Below are positions 12,701 to 25,500 of a stretch of 64,000 bases of DNA, one piece after another. Below the pieces are notes generated by a model. The model was not told the DNA's origin and searched no databases. It saw only the letters and a list, made by a program, of their open reading frames with translations. The stretch spans positions 29,671,740 through 29,735,739 of the forward strand of contig OY282606.1 in assembly GCA_958298945.1 (NCBI GenBank). Reading direction: 5' to 3'. Source of the stretch: Atherix ibis (lineage: Eukaryota > Arthropoda > Insecta > Diptera > Athericidae). Every line of letters begins with the position of its first letter. The first letter of the stretch is position 1. A program made the position numbers and the translations under genes.

Positions 12701-14304
12701 GATACTTTTAGTTCGGAAATTTGCACTTTAATTTTAATTTTAGTTGAAATATTTATTGATTCAATATATTTATTAGTATCATCTGAAATGTCTGATGATT
12801 TTTGTGAATTCGATGATAATGAATTTTCAATTTCGCTCTCAATTTCGGGAGTGGGAAGCGTTTTGTCATTTTGCTCTTCGTTCTGCTGTAATGAATCATT
12901 TTCATTTTGCTCTTTGTCCTGTCGATTATCTTCATCTTCTTCGGAAGTTTCCATAATTTCGATGGAATCATTTACTGAACAAACACTTTGATTTGTTTCG
13001 TTTAAAACTGAATCATGAAGATATTTATCAGGAGACTGTTCACATAAAGATATCTCTTCTTGCTCATTAAAGGCAGATTCATTTTTTCGAGAATCTTCTG
13101 CCGCTTGTTTAATGAAATGGGAATTATCCTTTCTTATATAATCATTTAGTTTCGATTCATTATTACTTTGCGGATAATTTTCAAATTCTTCGGACGAATA
13201 TTTATCGGTAGTCATTTCTATTCCTTGGTATTGATCTTCCAAATTTTCTTTCAGCTCTTCAATAATTGGATCATCACGAATCGACTCTGAAACTCCTTGA
13301 CACTTCTCAAAAAAGAAATTTAAGCGATTCTTTGCTGAATTGCTCAATTCAGGTTTCTTCTCTGGCTCCAAATTCTGGTTCATATTTGTATTTGACACAG
13401 GATAGAAAGCAGAATCTTCAGAGCTTTCCGAATCACTAAGTACTATTACTGAACATGATTTGTCTGCTTCATTTTCATCGTCTTTACTTAAGAATGATGC
13501 GCCTGTTAAAGGTGAACAAACTGTACTGCTTACAGTTACTATTAATATATCCGAGCTAAGATCATCGTCATTTTCACTGTTATTTTCGTTTTCAAAACCG
13601 GCATCAACCAATTTTTCATATATATCAACATTAATATTAGCTTCTGGTCGAATGTTCATGTCCACTTTTTTGGGTGAAAGTAAAACTAAACTACCAATTT
13701 GTGCTGAAAGCGCTTGCACAGCATCCAATTTATCGTATTGACTGAAGAGTTCTTCGGAATTTACTTCTGGCATAGCGGCAACCATTTGGGAATTTGTCAC
13801 TTGTAACCGTTCCATTTCTACTGAACTTTCTCTTTTGTCATCACTAAAACTACATTGTCCGATGTCGGACTCAGTCAATCTAAGCTTTTCCGTAAATTCA
13901 CTTGATTCCATGAATACTACAACTGCTCTTTCTTCTTCGTCTTTTTCATTCTTTTCGTCAAAAATGGTTTGAATTTTGTCAGTATTACGAAAAAGCCTAT
14001 TATTCTTCTCACTACTGCTCTCCAATTCGGATTCACAATCAGATTCATCCTCTGTTAAGAGATCGTCAAATAATTTTTTCCCTGATAAAACTGTTTCCTT
14101 TTTGTTCATTGGTGACCTATGCGCATTTGATTCCGAAACCTTTTCACTTCTAGAAGACAAAGTCAATTTGGCAAATCCTATATAAATCAAACAATTTTTT
14201 TATTAACGCTGATTAAATGAAATCGTTAAAACCTTACGACTCTTTAGATTATGAGGTGTTTTACTTGGATTTCCGCATGAGATCAATTTGTATCTGCCTT
14301 CCAT
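9726..14304 (-). CDS. Gcna: GCNA/ACRC-like protein: acidic disordered region, SprT protease, zinc ribbon
   Basis: Twelve exons: 14304-14238, 14177-12258, 12156-12022, 11957-11715, 11593-11378, 11311-11227, 11166-10931, 10834-10718, 10645-10453, 10386-10237, 10157-10050 and 9984-9726. They sum to 3729 nt in one frame (1242 residues). The first two thirds is disordered and rich in Asp, Glu, Ser and Asn, with SUMO-interaction-like cores (VIVLSD near residue 265; VVYLDL in exon 5). A SprT domain begins near residue 1000; its zinc site is HELCH at 1098-1102 plus His 1114 in GHGAVWK. A zinc ribbon follows (Cys 1151, 1154, 1172, 1175), then an HMG-like helical tail (PNGFAKFVKENYKKYRKP). This is the GCNA architecture; GCNA acts on DNA-protein crosslinks and genome stability in germ cells. 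All catalytic residues are intact. Splice sites are by eye. Confidence 0.92.
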
Positions 14305-14812
14305 TTTCAGTCGTCACACTATATCATGCCTGGGCCTTAGCATCCAGAACAAAACAATCTTTCGCTTTTGTCATTTAATCAAAATAAACGGACAAAATTA
14401 CCATAGCTGACAACATTCAAAACAAAAAATTCTTTCCGAATATACTTGAATCAACCATAACAATAATACATAACCCAAAATAATGGCAATTAATATTCCA
14501 TATTTTAATAGAAAATAAATTTAATAAAAAAATATATAAAAAAGTTAAAGACGAAATAAACAATATTAAGAAATAATTTCAAAAAGATATATTATGACGA
14601 AAACAGTTCTCTATGGGTTGTGTATTGGATAAGTAGTTTCAATAGCTTTCGTCAATTTATTGCATTATTTCTTGGTTGCTTATAGCACTTATTTATAAAT
14701 GCAGCCAATAGCACAGACACTACGAAATTGTTTTAACAAACGTCAATTGACAGCAGATAGTGCAGAGTGTTTTTTATGGTGGGATTTGTATGCGAGAATT
14801 TAACAACAAAAC
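14305..14812. promoter_or_regulatory. Bidirectional promoter region between Gcna and the THAP gene
   Basis: The two start codons face away from each other across 508 bp, so both promoters and both 5-prime untranslated regions must fit here. I see no convincing TATA box, and no perfect TATCGATA element. The half next to Gcna is less AT-rich. Shared regulation is inferred from geometry only. Confidence 0.6.
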
Positions 14813-15876
14813 ATGAGGAATTGTTTTGTTCCGCACTGCGATTATATATGTAGAGCTCATCCAAAAAGAATGATGTTTTTACCACCAAAGGTATTAATTG
14901 CTTTGCTTTATAATATATGAAAAACTAAATTCTATATTGCAGAACCAAGAATTGTTTGAGGTGTGGAAAGCGATGCTGCCAAAAAAACGCGAATTCAGGA
15001 AACATGACAAAGTGTGTGCACGACACTTCAATAAAGATGATATTATTACGACGTTCGATCATATTATTGAAGGTAAACTTTTTCAAATGGAACGTGGGCG
15101 ACCCAGACTAAAACCAAATGCAATTCCTTGTTTAAATATACCCGATGATGATGTCGATATACGCAAAGTATCTGCCTGTTAATTAATGAATTCGTTCATA
15201 CAAAAATTATTTCTGTTCTTCAAATTTTAGTTAAAAAAAGCTAAAACATTACAAAATGAAGTGGCAGAATTGGATATAGAACAATCATCGATAGTAAAAG
15301 ACGATGTGGTTGTCCAAAGAAAACAGGTATATTAAATTGATTTGATTCAAAAGTTAAATAAATTTAAATAACAATTAGATGAACAAATACAATTCACAGA
15401 AAGCCAGACGCAAAACACCTCAAGAACCAAAAAGTGATTTAGAAGATATCGAGACAGAGAAAAATGGAAAAGACCCAAAATCTATTGATCTAACTATTCA
15501 AATTGTAGACTCTGATTATGAAAAGTTTGAAAATTTATACGAAGATATATTTGAAGTAGTATTGCCAAGTACCCTTTGGGGTGTGCATAGAGATCCCAAT
15601 CGAACTTGGATTGCATTTAGTAGTTTCGACGCATCTATTTTAGCCACAAACAAAACAGTATTTATAAACAGTCAGGGTTTTTTAAAAATAACAATATCGG
15701 GTAAATTAATAAATGAACAACAATTCAAAGATGAATTAAATGCCGTATTGGTATCTAGTGTTCTTAGTGAAATAGATGAAGCCAGAGTTTGTTTGCACAG
15801 TTTAGAAAATGAAAATTGCAGAGTCTTAATTGAAAACACCATCTCAGATATATGTGAAAATTGTAAAATTGAATAA
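14813..15876 (+). CDS. THAP-type zinc-finger protein
   Basis: Four phase-0 exons: 14813-14890, 14943-15167, 15231-15326 and 15379-15876, giving 298 residues. The THAP C2CH module starts at residue 1: Cys 4 and Cys 9 in MRNCFVPHC, Trp 34, Cys 51 and His 54 in VCARHF, and an AIPC box near residue 88 closing the fold. A lysine-rich linker follows, then an acidic-to-mixed C-terminal region (residues 145-298) with STLWGVHRDPNRTWIAF and a beta-rich stretch that I believe recurs in other fly THAP proteins but cannot name. THAP domains bind DNA in a sequence-specific way, so a nuclear transcription factor or a domesticated transposase relative is likely. An AATAAA at 15872-15877 overlaps the stop codon. 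Confidence 0.85.
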
Positions 15877-16240
15877 AATCAATATTAAGAAATAATTGCA
15901 CATTTCAATATGTATTGATCGCTGCATAATATCTAAATAATTTGCTGAATATTGCGAAAATGCTACTGTTTCAATTGTAGAGAAGAAAAAAATTGCTACA
16001 ATTACAACAAAAAATTTTATTTTGAATTTTTTGCTTCAATTTATTGTAAAACAGTTATTAATCTTACGTTTTATGTATTAATAATTTTTTTTTATTTATA
16101 ATTAGTAAATGAATTTTTTTTTTTTGTATATAATTTAAATTTGTTCAATAGATTATTTATACAACACGAAATATTCTTATGTAAAGACTAATTTCATATA
16201 AATAAATTGAAATACTGTTTAGTAAAAGAAATTTTATACG
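15877..16240. other. Convergent 3-prime ends of THAP and Mpv17-like genes
   Basis: AT-rich 364 bp with no coding potential. A second AATAAA at 16201 serves the plus strand if the signal at the stop codon is not used. The two transcripts probably end close together or overlap. Confidence 0.5.
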
Positions 16241-16998
16241 CTATGCTGCTTGTTCATTCTCTTGAAAGTGAATATGGTTGTGCTCCAATTGTTTCATATA
16301 TGCCAAAAATATAGTCCATAATAGACTGCAGACGCTGATAAATGGTACACGATTCCTTTCCGGTATTAAAGAGAAATTAATAGTTGCAACTAAAGGCCAT
16401 ATTGTTAGAGCAACCTAAGATAAAGATATTTTCAGTAAATGGCCGTTAATAATTAGGTAATGATATAGAATTTATACCCACCTTATATGTTGGTAGAAAC
16501 TTTTTTCGTACTTCAGCTGCTGCCTCTTTTACTGTTTTCATTTCTAATAAACTCATTATGAAGTAAAAACAGGTCATAGCTGCTGGTGTATAGGACATTT
16601 GTTCAACTATTGCCTTCATAATTCCAGTTCGAAGATTCGTCTGTGGCCACATAGCCGATGATAGTTTGATCCAACCGTATAATGTTGGTGCAACAAACAG
16701 TCCGCCATAGATACTGAATCTTAAACATCGCCACCAATCATAACTTCCTAAACTTATGTTAATAGATAAATTATTTTCAAAATTTAATTAACCGAGATTA
16801 TAGTAGTAGTCACATTATATAAGATCGAAATCGTCTTCAAAACTGCTAATTAATTAATTAATTATTACCAAACGTTTTTCCTTCGATATGCTGTTGAATA
16901 ATACTGCTTGTTGGCCAAATAATACTATACGACACCATACCTCGTACCAGAGGATATTTTGTAGCAATCATTCTTATTTTATCAACTATATGACGCAT
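16241..16998 (-). CDS. Mpv17/PMP22-family membrane protein, copy A
   Basis: Three exons: 16998-16869, 16747-16482 and 16414-16241, giving 189 residues. Family landmarks in order: KYPLVRGMVSYSIIWPTSSIIQQ (first membrane helix), YDWWRCLRFSIYGGLFVAPTLYGW (second), the WPQTNLRTGIMKAIVEQ loop, SYTPAAMTCFYFIMSLLEMK (third), then WPLVATINFSLIPERNRV and the last helix, the signature end of the family. Mpv17 proteins are four-helix proteins of the inner mitochondrial (some peroxisomal) membrane, linked to channel activity and mitochondrial DNA maintenance. It lies just upstream in coordinates of a paralogue in the same orientation. Substrate unknown. Confidence 0.9.
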
Positions 16999-17501
16999 TT
17001 TAATATTTATTTAAAAGTTTAACTTGATTAACCAACAAAAAATTGGAATTTATTTTTGTACTGACGATCTGAATTTGAATTTAATTTTTAACAAACGTTC
17101 AATTTACGATATTTTTTTATATAAAAGCCTTCAAAATATTTATGATTGTTAATAGGTTTTTGTTTTTTTTTTTTTTTGTAAAAACAACAAAATAATTTAA
17201 AATATTATTCTCTAAATATCAATATTTTCTGTGTTAATTCTATTCTTAAAATAATAAATATTCAGAAAAATAGCATAACGATATGGTATAAAAATAATCT
17301 CAAATAGAAGGAATTATATTTTTCCTAATAATTTTTTAACGTACAAATAATTCATAACATAAGAAAATAAATTTTCTTTTTTTAAATATATAATTTTTTC
17401 GATTGTATAAATTCGGTTTAAATGACACGTTTTTATTTACTAAATGTAAATTTTGTTTATAATCGATTTAACTAATTTGGAATGATTATACATTACAGCC
17501 G

Positions 17502-18374
17502 TTATACTTTTGGCACAGTCAATTTTTCATTATTCTCATGTAATTGTTTCATATAAGCTAAAAATGTTGTCCATACTACACTACAAATGCTGATAAATAT
17601 TACACGATTACGTTCTGGTATTAATGAGAAATTTATTGTTTGTAGAAATGGCCAATAACAGATGGCTACCTGTAGGAAATTTTTAATTTTACCAATTTTG
17701 TACTTATAAAAATGAATATAGTTTTTAGAGTAAAGATGAAAAGATAAAATAAAATACTTTATAGGTGGGCCAAAATTTCTTTTTCAATTCGTTAATAGCC
17801 TCATCTAAAGTTCGTCTCTCCAATAGATTCATTCCAATATAGAAAGATACCATAGAAAATGGACCATAAGAGACTTGATCAACAAGTGCCTAAAAATTTA
17901 AATTTTTCCATTGCCATAAAAATCTTAATATAAGATATTAAAATATCTAACTGATTAGTTTTTAATAAAATATCCCATAAATTATGAAATTCTTTTCAAA
18001 CTCACTTTAGCAATTCCAGATCGAAAATTTGTTTGAGGCCACATAACACTTGTGAACCTTACCCAACCATATAGGGTTGGTGCAACATATAATGCACCGA
18101 ATATACTATATCGAATGCATTTTTTCCAATTGTAAGTTCCTTAACGAATATAATTTAATATTATTAGCATAAATACAGATTTTTCTACAATTGTGTGTAC
18201 ATATATGCAAATAGAATCTAGACGAATTTTCTTACCGAAAGTCTGACCCTCGATCGTTTGCTGTATTAAACTTCCAGTGGGCCAAAGTATACTGTATGCT
18301 AGAACACCTTTTATAAGGGGTTGTTTCGATAAAGTCAGATCTTTCCATTTTGAAAGAATTCTCCATGCAACCAT
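17502..18374 (-). CDS. Mpv17/PMP22-family membrane protein, copy B
   Basis: Four exons: 18374-18236, 18139-18006, 17889-17758 and 17669-17502, giving 190 residues. It follows the same plan as copy A, with LAYSILWPTGSLIQQTIEG, FGALYVAPTLYGWVRF, MWPQTNFRSGIAK, SYGPFSMVSFYIGMNLLE and TINFSLIPERNRVIFISIC. The first and last introns match copy A in position; the intron after GIAK is present only here, so one copy gained or lost it. The conserved KxxxxWPxY..INF core and the shared LIPERNRV block show a tandem duplication. A 5-prime untranslated exon may lie near 20303 (see separate entry). Confidence 0.9.
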
Positions 18375-20598
18375 CAGAGAATTTTGTATAGTAGTTCCTT
18401 TTTACCACAACTCTATTACCATTTACCAAGATTCACTATAAATTTGCAAAGTATACAATATGTTTAGACTATTCGAATTATTTTGTATATGTATGAACTT
18501 TTTACAGTGAATAATTTTTGGGTAATTACAAATTTAAGGCTTTTAAAATATAAAAAAATATTTCTACAATTTAAATTTTTAGCTAATCAATAATTTAAAC
18601 TTTTACCAATTAAATATATAAATTATTTAATCAGATATTATAATTGAAACAAAAACGGAAATCTATTTATCAAAAAAAAAATATTATTAGCTATAAACAT
18701 TTTTATTGATTTTGTTGATTTCCTTAAACAAAATATATTCTTTTCTAAAGCGCAAGCTTAATTTTTACAAAAATAAAAACAAAAGAAAAGATCAACCTGC
18801 ATTTTAAATATTTCATTAAAAACAACGTGCGACATTACTTCGGATTCAATATATTATAATTAAAATAAACATTAATATTCTATTTTATTTTTTTATAATA
18901 AAGATAAAAAATAAACATAGAAGGGGTTAACATTTTTATTAAGAACTGCTCTGACGTCAATATTTATTTTTTAGTGATTGAATTTGGCACAGAAATTCAA
19001 TGATTTTTGTATATGTTCATTAATTAAAGGAGTGAAATTTACATATACAATAAAAATTTATATAATATAAAAAAAACTATTACTTTTTATGCAAAATTGA
19101 AATTTTTGGCACTTGTAAATAGCTTCTGAGAAAATCTTGTAATAATGATGCAATCATGTTGATTCATTTCTTAGAGAGATAAATGGCTTCAAATATTACG
19201 GAATAAAAATAATTTCGAATTTCGTAAATTTTGAAGGCTTTTATAAAATAAACACAAATAAAAAAATATTTATTTTATTTTAGCTTAAGAATTTTGTTAA
19301 AAATAATTATTTTTAAATATAAAAAAAAAGTTTGTTAATTTTTTTTTATTTTATAAAATATAAATTAACATTTTAATTAAATTTATTGGAAAAAACAAAT
19401 TAATATTTTTATTTTTATAATTGCATTTATATTATTATTAGACAATTAAGCTATTTATTTTAATACTTTTAGGTATATTTTAATAGAACACGATCACAAA
19501 TCGAATTTCATAACGTTAAACGCACAACTGATTCGTTGTGATCAGAAATCAAACTAAATCAAACTGAACTAATTATAAACCAAGAACATTTGACAATGAA
19601 AGCTCATAGAAACTATTTTTAAATTTTCATTACCACAAAAGTGTAAAAAATACGTGTTTTATAAAGAAGTATTTTGCACTAACAAAGTTCTTATGCACTT
19701 ATAGTATTTGGGATAGTTTTTTTTTCAAATAATAAAATTTGGCAAATTTTTTTATGCCTAATAATTATTTGAGAATTTTAAAAAAATAATTTTTAAAGTA
19801 CTTAAGTTTTTTTTTAAAAGTTTAGAACAAATATTTGAACTTTTGTTAATTCCTAAACATCATTCCAATCAAAAATTATTTATTCTATTTTCAAATTTAT
19901 TTATTTATGCTGATTGCGCTCCGTTTCCGATTATTTGATTAAAGATTTTATCGGAAATAATTTTCCATATGAATAAATTGAAGATTTACAAAAAAAATTA
20001 TTAAAAGAATCACAATACAAATTTTATAAAAAAAATTATTATTTACGAAAAATACTTTTGATAAAAGGGAATTTTCATTATTGTGCTTGCATTCAAATTG
20101 CATTCGAACTCTCAAACTTGACCCAATTTCAAGCACTGCTATGTGTTTGAGAGTAAAATATGCATGTGTGTGTAGTATTAATTTACTGAACAAATTTTAT
20201 TCCAATTCCTTTTAATTGAAATTTTTTACCTTTTGACACAATCAATTTATTTATAATGATGAAAAATATAATAAAAAATTTAATTATAATATAAAAACTT
20301 ACCCAAAACAAATAAAACTTGACAAACAAAAAGGCGAAGTAATTGAAAATTTAGTCAGAATTTAGCTCTGCACACGAAATGTCAAAAATAATGTTGATAA
20401 CCGAAAGCTCCATTAGAACAGCTTTACTTTAAGCACGTGAGAATGTTCCGTTCCGTCAAAGAGCTTTTACGATAGAAAATTATGGCGCAAACAGTTTGCA
20501 TATAAAAGAAATTGGTTTTAATCTGAACCAACATTATCGATATGTTTTTATTGAGAAATTACTATCTATATTATTCATAAAATACCTTCAAATACATA
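18375..20598. other. AT-rich intergenic or 5-prime region of Mpv17 copy B
   Basis: More than 2 kb without a plausible coding exon, rich in A and T runs. The less AT-rich block at about 20050-20190 and the block at 20300-20500 could be transcribed leaders or control DNA. Confidence 0.45.
20303..20420 (-). other. Possible 5-prime untranslated exon with strong splice donor
   Basis: On the minus strand, GG followed by GTAAGT at 20302-20297 is a consensus splice donor. It follows a moderately AT-rich stretch without an open frame. Downstream on the same strand, an acceptor TTTATAG lies about 65 bp before the Mpv17 copy B start codon. This suggests a 1.9 kb leader intron. The transcription start is not defined. 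Confidence 0.3.
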
Positions 20599-21489
20599 TT
20601 AACCCTTTGCACTCGTGTCACACTGGAAGTGACAATACTAATTTACTCTACAACTCGCATATTAGTCTGTAGACAATAAAACTAAATAACTGTAAAACAC
20701 ATTGCGGCATTCGAGATCTTACACTGTAATAATTTGTCAAGTTTTGTCAGTCGCGTGTTAGTCGTGCACGTAATTTGTTCTCTTTGTCTAATTCAGTACA
20801 CGTATACATACCCTAATTTCCTGCTCAAAATGGATTTTGAAGACAGTCAGGATAATGACAGTGAATTTGAATTTACTAATATAGATGTGCGAAATGACAA
20901 TATAAATTACAGTAGTTCATGTTATTTCGATAGTAAAACAAGCGATTTGTTACAAACTAAAAAAAAAAAAATTTCAAACGGTACAATATTCATCTGATAG
21001 CGAAAGTGGTACTGTACCAGAGCCTGATAGGAATAATGACACTATATCAGTGTTGGAGCTTCAATTTCAAGACAAAGACTTTGAGCTAATAGATTTTTTT
21101 AAAAGATTTTTCACTGATGAACTTATTGCAGATATTGTAAAGTAAACCAACATTTATGCATGACAGAAAATTAACTCAAACGTTTTAAAAAGAAGGTCCA
21201 TGTGGAATAACTGGAAGGAAGTTACCGATACTGAGATGTTTGCATTTATAGGCGTCATTTTGAATATGGGGACTATTACTTTACATAAAATTGAAGAATA
21301 CTTTTCTCAGGTTTATAGACACAAGATTCCTTTTTTCTGCAATATTTTTAGTAGAGAAAAATTTCTCAAAATTTTCATTTTGTATAAAGTTTCATGTAAT
21401 AAGAATGGGGTGAAACCAGTAACGTAAATTAATTCATTCCTTAGAGGGAGATTTCAGACAAAGAGCTAAAAAACGCGGGCAAGGGTTAA
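20599..21489 (+). mobile_element. Internally deleted piggyBac-type element
   Basis: The element is framed by TTAA target sites at 20599-20602 and 21486-21489. Its left end reads CCCTTTGCACTCG and its right end, inverted, CCCTTGCCCGCG, typical of piggyBac inverted repeats. A transposase start is at about 20830 (MDFEDSQDNDSEFEF, acidic N-terminus), then a frameshift in an A-run, the block LIDFFKRFFTDELIADIV, a stop, and MWNNWKEVTDTEMFAFIGVI up to the SREKFLKIF block near 21375. The catalytic DDE core is missing; only the N-terminal third remains. Confidence 0.85.
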
Positions 21490-22531
21490 AATAGGAAATA
21501 TTACAACAATTTTATAACATAAGAAATTTTGCCAATAGAAAATCAAAATAATATTTCAACTTTTCAAATTATTATAATTTCAAAATAACATTTCTGAAAT
21601 AATTCAATCAATTAATAAATCGGTTTAACGAAAAAAAAATAAAAAGACAGATAAACTTGATTTTTTTTTAAATTTTATTTAAAAATAAAAAATGATATAA
21701 AATAAGTAAAAAAAAAAATGATCATAAATATTATTATATATATTTTAGCGAATTTATATTTTATAAAATAATAATTAAATTGTTTTGTGACATTATTCAT
21801 TTCTATATCTAATTAAATAAGCAATTAGAAGTAATAAAAAATATGTTTTCTATAATTGTATTTGGTTAAAAAAAAAATATATATATATTTAATACTAAAA
21901 AATGCATATATGGTGTAATTGGCTGGTTTTTACTTTCTTTCCTCTTTTAATTTTCAAATTCTTGTTTGCTTACACTTACATTTCGATATGATAACATGAC
22001 ATAAAAGATTAAAATAAAATATTTACAATGAATAATTATATATATATAAAATCAATGCGAAATGATATAAAGGAAAGCAGTATTATTAGTAATTTTTATT
22101 GGCAACTGAATGAATGAATAGATAAAAGTTAATGCCTTAATAACTAATGAAAAATAATCATCTCGAATGAGACTACTTCAGACTTTAAAATAAACAAATT
22201 TCGGTATTTTTCATTGAAAAATTGTATTTTTTTTTCTGCTGCACCAAATTTAAAGGTTGTCATCTTATTTTCTGTAAAAACTATATTCGAATTTCTTACA
22301 CATATAATAGACAAAATATTCAAGATTAAAAAAAAAAAACGAAACAAAAGATTACATTAATAACTCGTTCAACAAGTTGATGGATTTTTTGTTGTTTTTT
22401 TTTTTTTTTTTTTTAGAAGCATTCGTAAAACCAAACAATATTGATTAAGGTAAAAAATTTATTTTTTAAGTTATCACAATATAAAAAAAAATTTATAGCA
22501 CTATTAATATATATATTTTTACCATTTAATA
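21490..22531. other. 3-prime flank of the integrin gene
   Basis: Extremely AT-rich. TTTATT near 22457 reads AATAAA on the minus strand about 70 bp after the integrin stop, and is a candidate polyadenylation signal. The minus-strand frame at 22144-22347 is low-complexity and unlikely to be coding. Confidence 0.45.
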
Positions 22532-25500
22532 TTAATTATTTAAGAACGGTTTATTTTCATTATTTTTTTCTAAATTCCCACTTAGTGTTGGATCGAATTT
22601 TTTACGCTTAAAGAATCCACATTTCCACATTGCCCAGGCAAGAATTGCTAGCACAATTAAGCCGCAAATTACCGCAACAATAATTATCCAAATTGGTGTT
22701 GGTGTATCTCTTGCCTGATCTAAAAGTTCCGGATAAGCTCTAGATTCGATCTAAAATGATTATTAATATATATTTTTGCCACTGATAAATTCATATTTCA
22801 TTTATTTAATTATTCACTTACAGCTACTTCGTTATCAGATTTAATTAGTTGTACTCCATACTGATTAGATAGATTCACTTTTGCTCGTGACACAATTTTT
22901 ACCAAATCTACACGCGGATAGTCAGACACAAGAGTTGCATTCCACAGTCTAGCTTTCACATGAATAAAGGCTTCTCCACTGCGCGGAAGATTGTACAGAT
23001 TGCATTCGATTTTAATACAGAATGCCGTATTCTTTTTACAATCCATTACAACAACATCTGTTTCTTTACCATCTTTGTCGGTATATCTTTCAGCACGAAT
23101 AACTTTTGCTTGATCACGCTTAACTCGATTTAATGTTGACTCACTGTTATGTGAAAATTTGCTTGTTGAAAATTTTTCACTTGTATATGAGCTTGTCTTG
23201 TTTGTTGATCTATATTTTAGGGTTTCTGGAGGTATGTCAGTTGATAATAACGAAGCCATCCTTTCTCTGCTTTTAAGCTTCAAAGGATTTACTATACCTT
23301 GACTAATGCTACATGCTCCTTTTGCTGAACCTAATACACAATGATATTAATTAATGAATAGTTCTTTATTACTAATAAATTCTAATTGATATTGAAACTA
23401 GATCAAACCTTCAACAATAGGTAATTCTTCCAGATACAAAAGCCACTTGCCCTGTACCTTATCATTAGCCACCTGATGGGGCCATAGTATTTCTACGAAT
23501 ACATGTGGAGCCTTCCAAGGACCTTCATTAAATATCTATTAAAAGAATAATTTCAACGATATATAACATAGTTTAGATTTATTATTATTTGCAACTTACA
23601 TTATAAGAATGCAGAACTGACGTTCCTATATCCTCAAAATGTTCCATGGCACTCTCACCTTTGACTTCACCACCATAGAATAATTGTTCTGGCACAGTTC
23701 GGCTAATATAATAACAAAACGCGAAAAATAACAATTTAATATTTCCACCCCATCAAATCTATAATAATATTCATTCAGTTCGTTTACCCTTGAATAATCA
23801 ATCGAACTTTTCTAACAACTTGAACATCAATAGTTTTGTCCGGCACTGTTCCAATTAATTTTGATGTAGTATTTGCGAAAACTCTGAATGATAATTTTGC
23901 CTCTGAATCGCCTAATTGACGAGGATCAAAACGGATCTCAATACGTTTAAGCTGATCACGTGGCATTGGATTACCAAGATTACATGCTACCATAGTATCA
24001 TTAAAGCGATTGCAATGTGTTGTACTCTATTTAATAAGCGAACATAAAAATCAACCATAAATTTTCTATTAATTTTAATAAATTGAAGATAGTTTTTAAT
24101 ATATACCGATTTAGTAGTTCCAATGTATGCTATTGATTTATGATAGACAATAAATAGTTGGGCTTCGTATGCTGAATCAGCTACGTTCGTCAAATTTATG
24201 TGAAGTCGTAATTCTTCACTCTCGCCAAGATTAAGAATATATTTACCATCTTTAAAGAAAAAGTAGATGATAATATAAGTTTAATTAAAATTAGAAAATA
24301 ATGTTTATTTTCTAAATACTAAAGCAATTGTTTTTTTTGTTTGTAAATTGGTGATTATAAAAGTTTAGAAAAGAGAACTTACGTTCTTGTTGTAGATGAA
24401 TCTCTGTAGCCAGTTCAATCTTCGATTCGCATATACCGCCACAATCTCTATGGAATGTTCCTTCAAATACACGATCGGCTTGTCGTTGATCTAAAATTGG
24501 ATGCAGGTACTGTAATCCGGATAAAGGTAGTTCCGGTTCATCGAGGGTATAATTTAATCGAAATTTGATTGGTGTTTGAATATCTCTTGTTTTTTCTTTA
24601 ATATAGGCAACTTCCGATTTACAGAATTTTCTCCTTTCTGTCTGTATTTCGATTTTCCGTTTTATAATATTTGATCTTTGGCCACCATTCTCAAAATAGA
24701 CACGAGAGAATTTCTTCGCTCCGCTAAATGTTTCAGCCTCTATGGTATATGTTATATTTAAGCTTTTGGATTGAATATTTTCAAATTGATCTATTGAACA
24801 ACATGCTTCAAATGAAAAGCTGTAATACAATATATGAAAAATTTAAATTTATAAAAATATATATATTTTTATATCTCCATAAAAGATATGAACTAGAAAT
24901 AAACTGACCATGTTAGATTTGATGTAGGATCTGCGCTGCAACCAGATTTATTCGGATCAATATTCATCAGTTCATTACCTATTACTTCAGTTTCGATATT
25001 TTTAATTGGCCTGGCCAAAAGCATTACTACTGCTGATGATGCATAGGCACCAATTGCTAGATCTGGATACTCATTACCATCCAAGTCTACACCACCTGAT
25101 AATGAGCTCCCAAACGTTGAGATTTGTGAATGCTGTCCACCCAAATCTGACGATTTAATTATCTGACAAAAAATATTCTATTAGTTCTAGTCTACCTATA
25201 AAGAAATTCATTTTTACCTGTGATGGTTTTTTCGTCAGTCCAGTTGGTGAACCTAAGTAAATATAGACGACGCCCTCTTCTTCATACGGTGCTCCAATTG
25301 CAATATCATCACAACTGTCCTTGTTAATATCGCCCAAACTAGCTAGTGCAATTCCAAATCTTGATTCTAGTTTCCCTGTTAATTTTAGTGTTGGTGTCGA
25401 AGGTAGTGTATTGTCATAGTTTTGATAAATATAGACAGCCCCCCCTTCAGTTTTATCGAAATAAAATGGTGCCGAAACCAATAAATCGGGTAGATTGTCT

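Noticed and set aside
12590..14185. Plus-strand frames of 69-133 codons
   Set aside because: They are antisense shadows of the large acidic exon of Gcna, where GAA/GAT codons give stop-poor complements rich in Ser and Phe.
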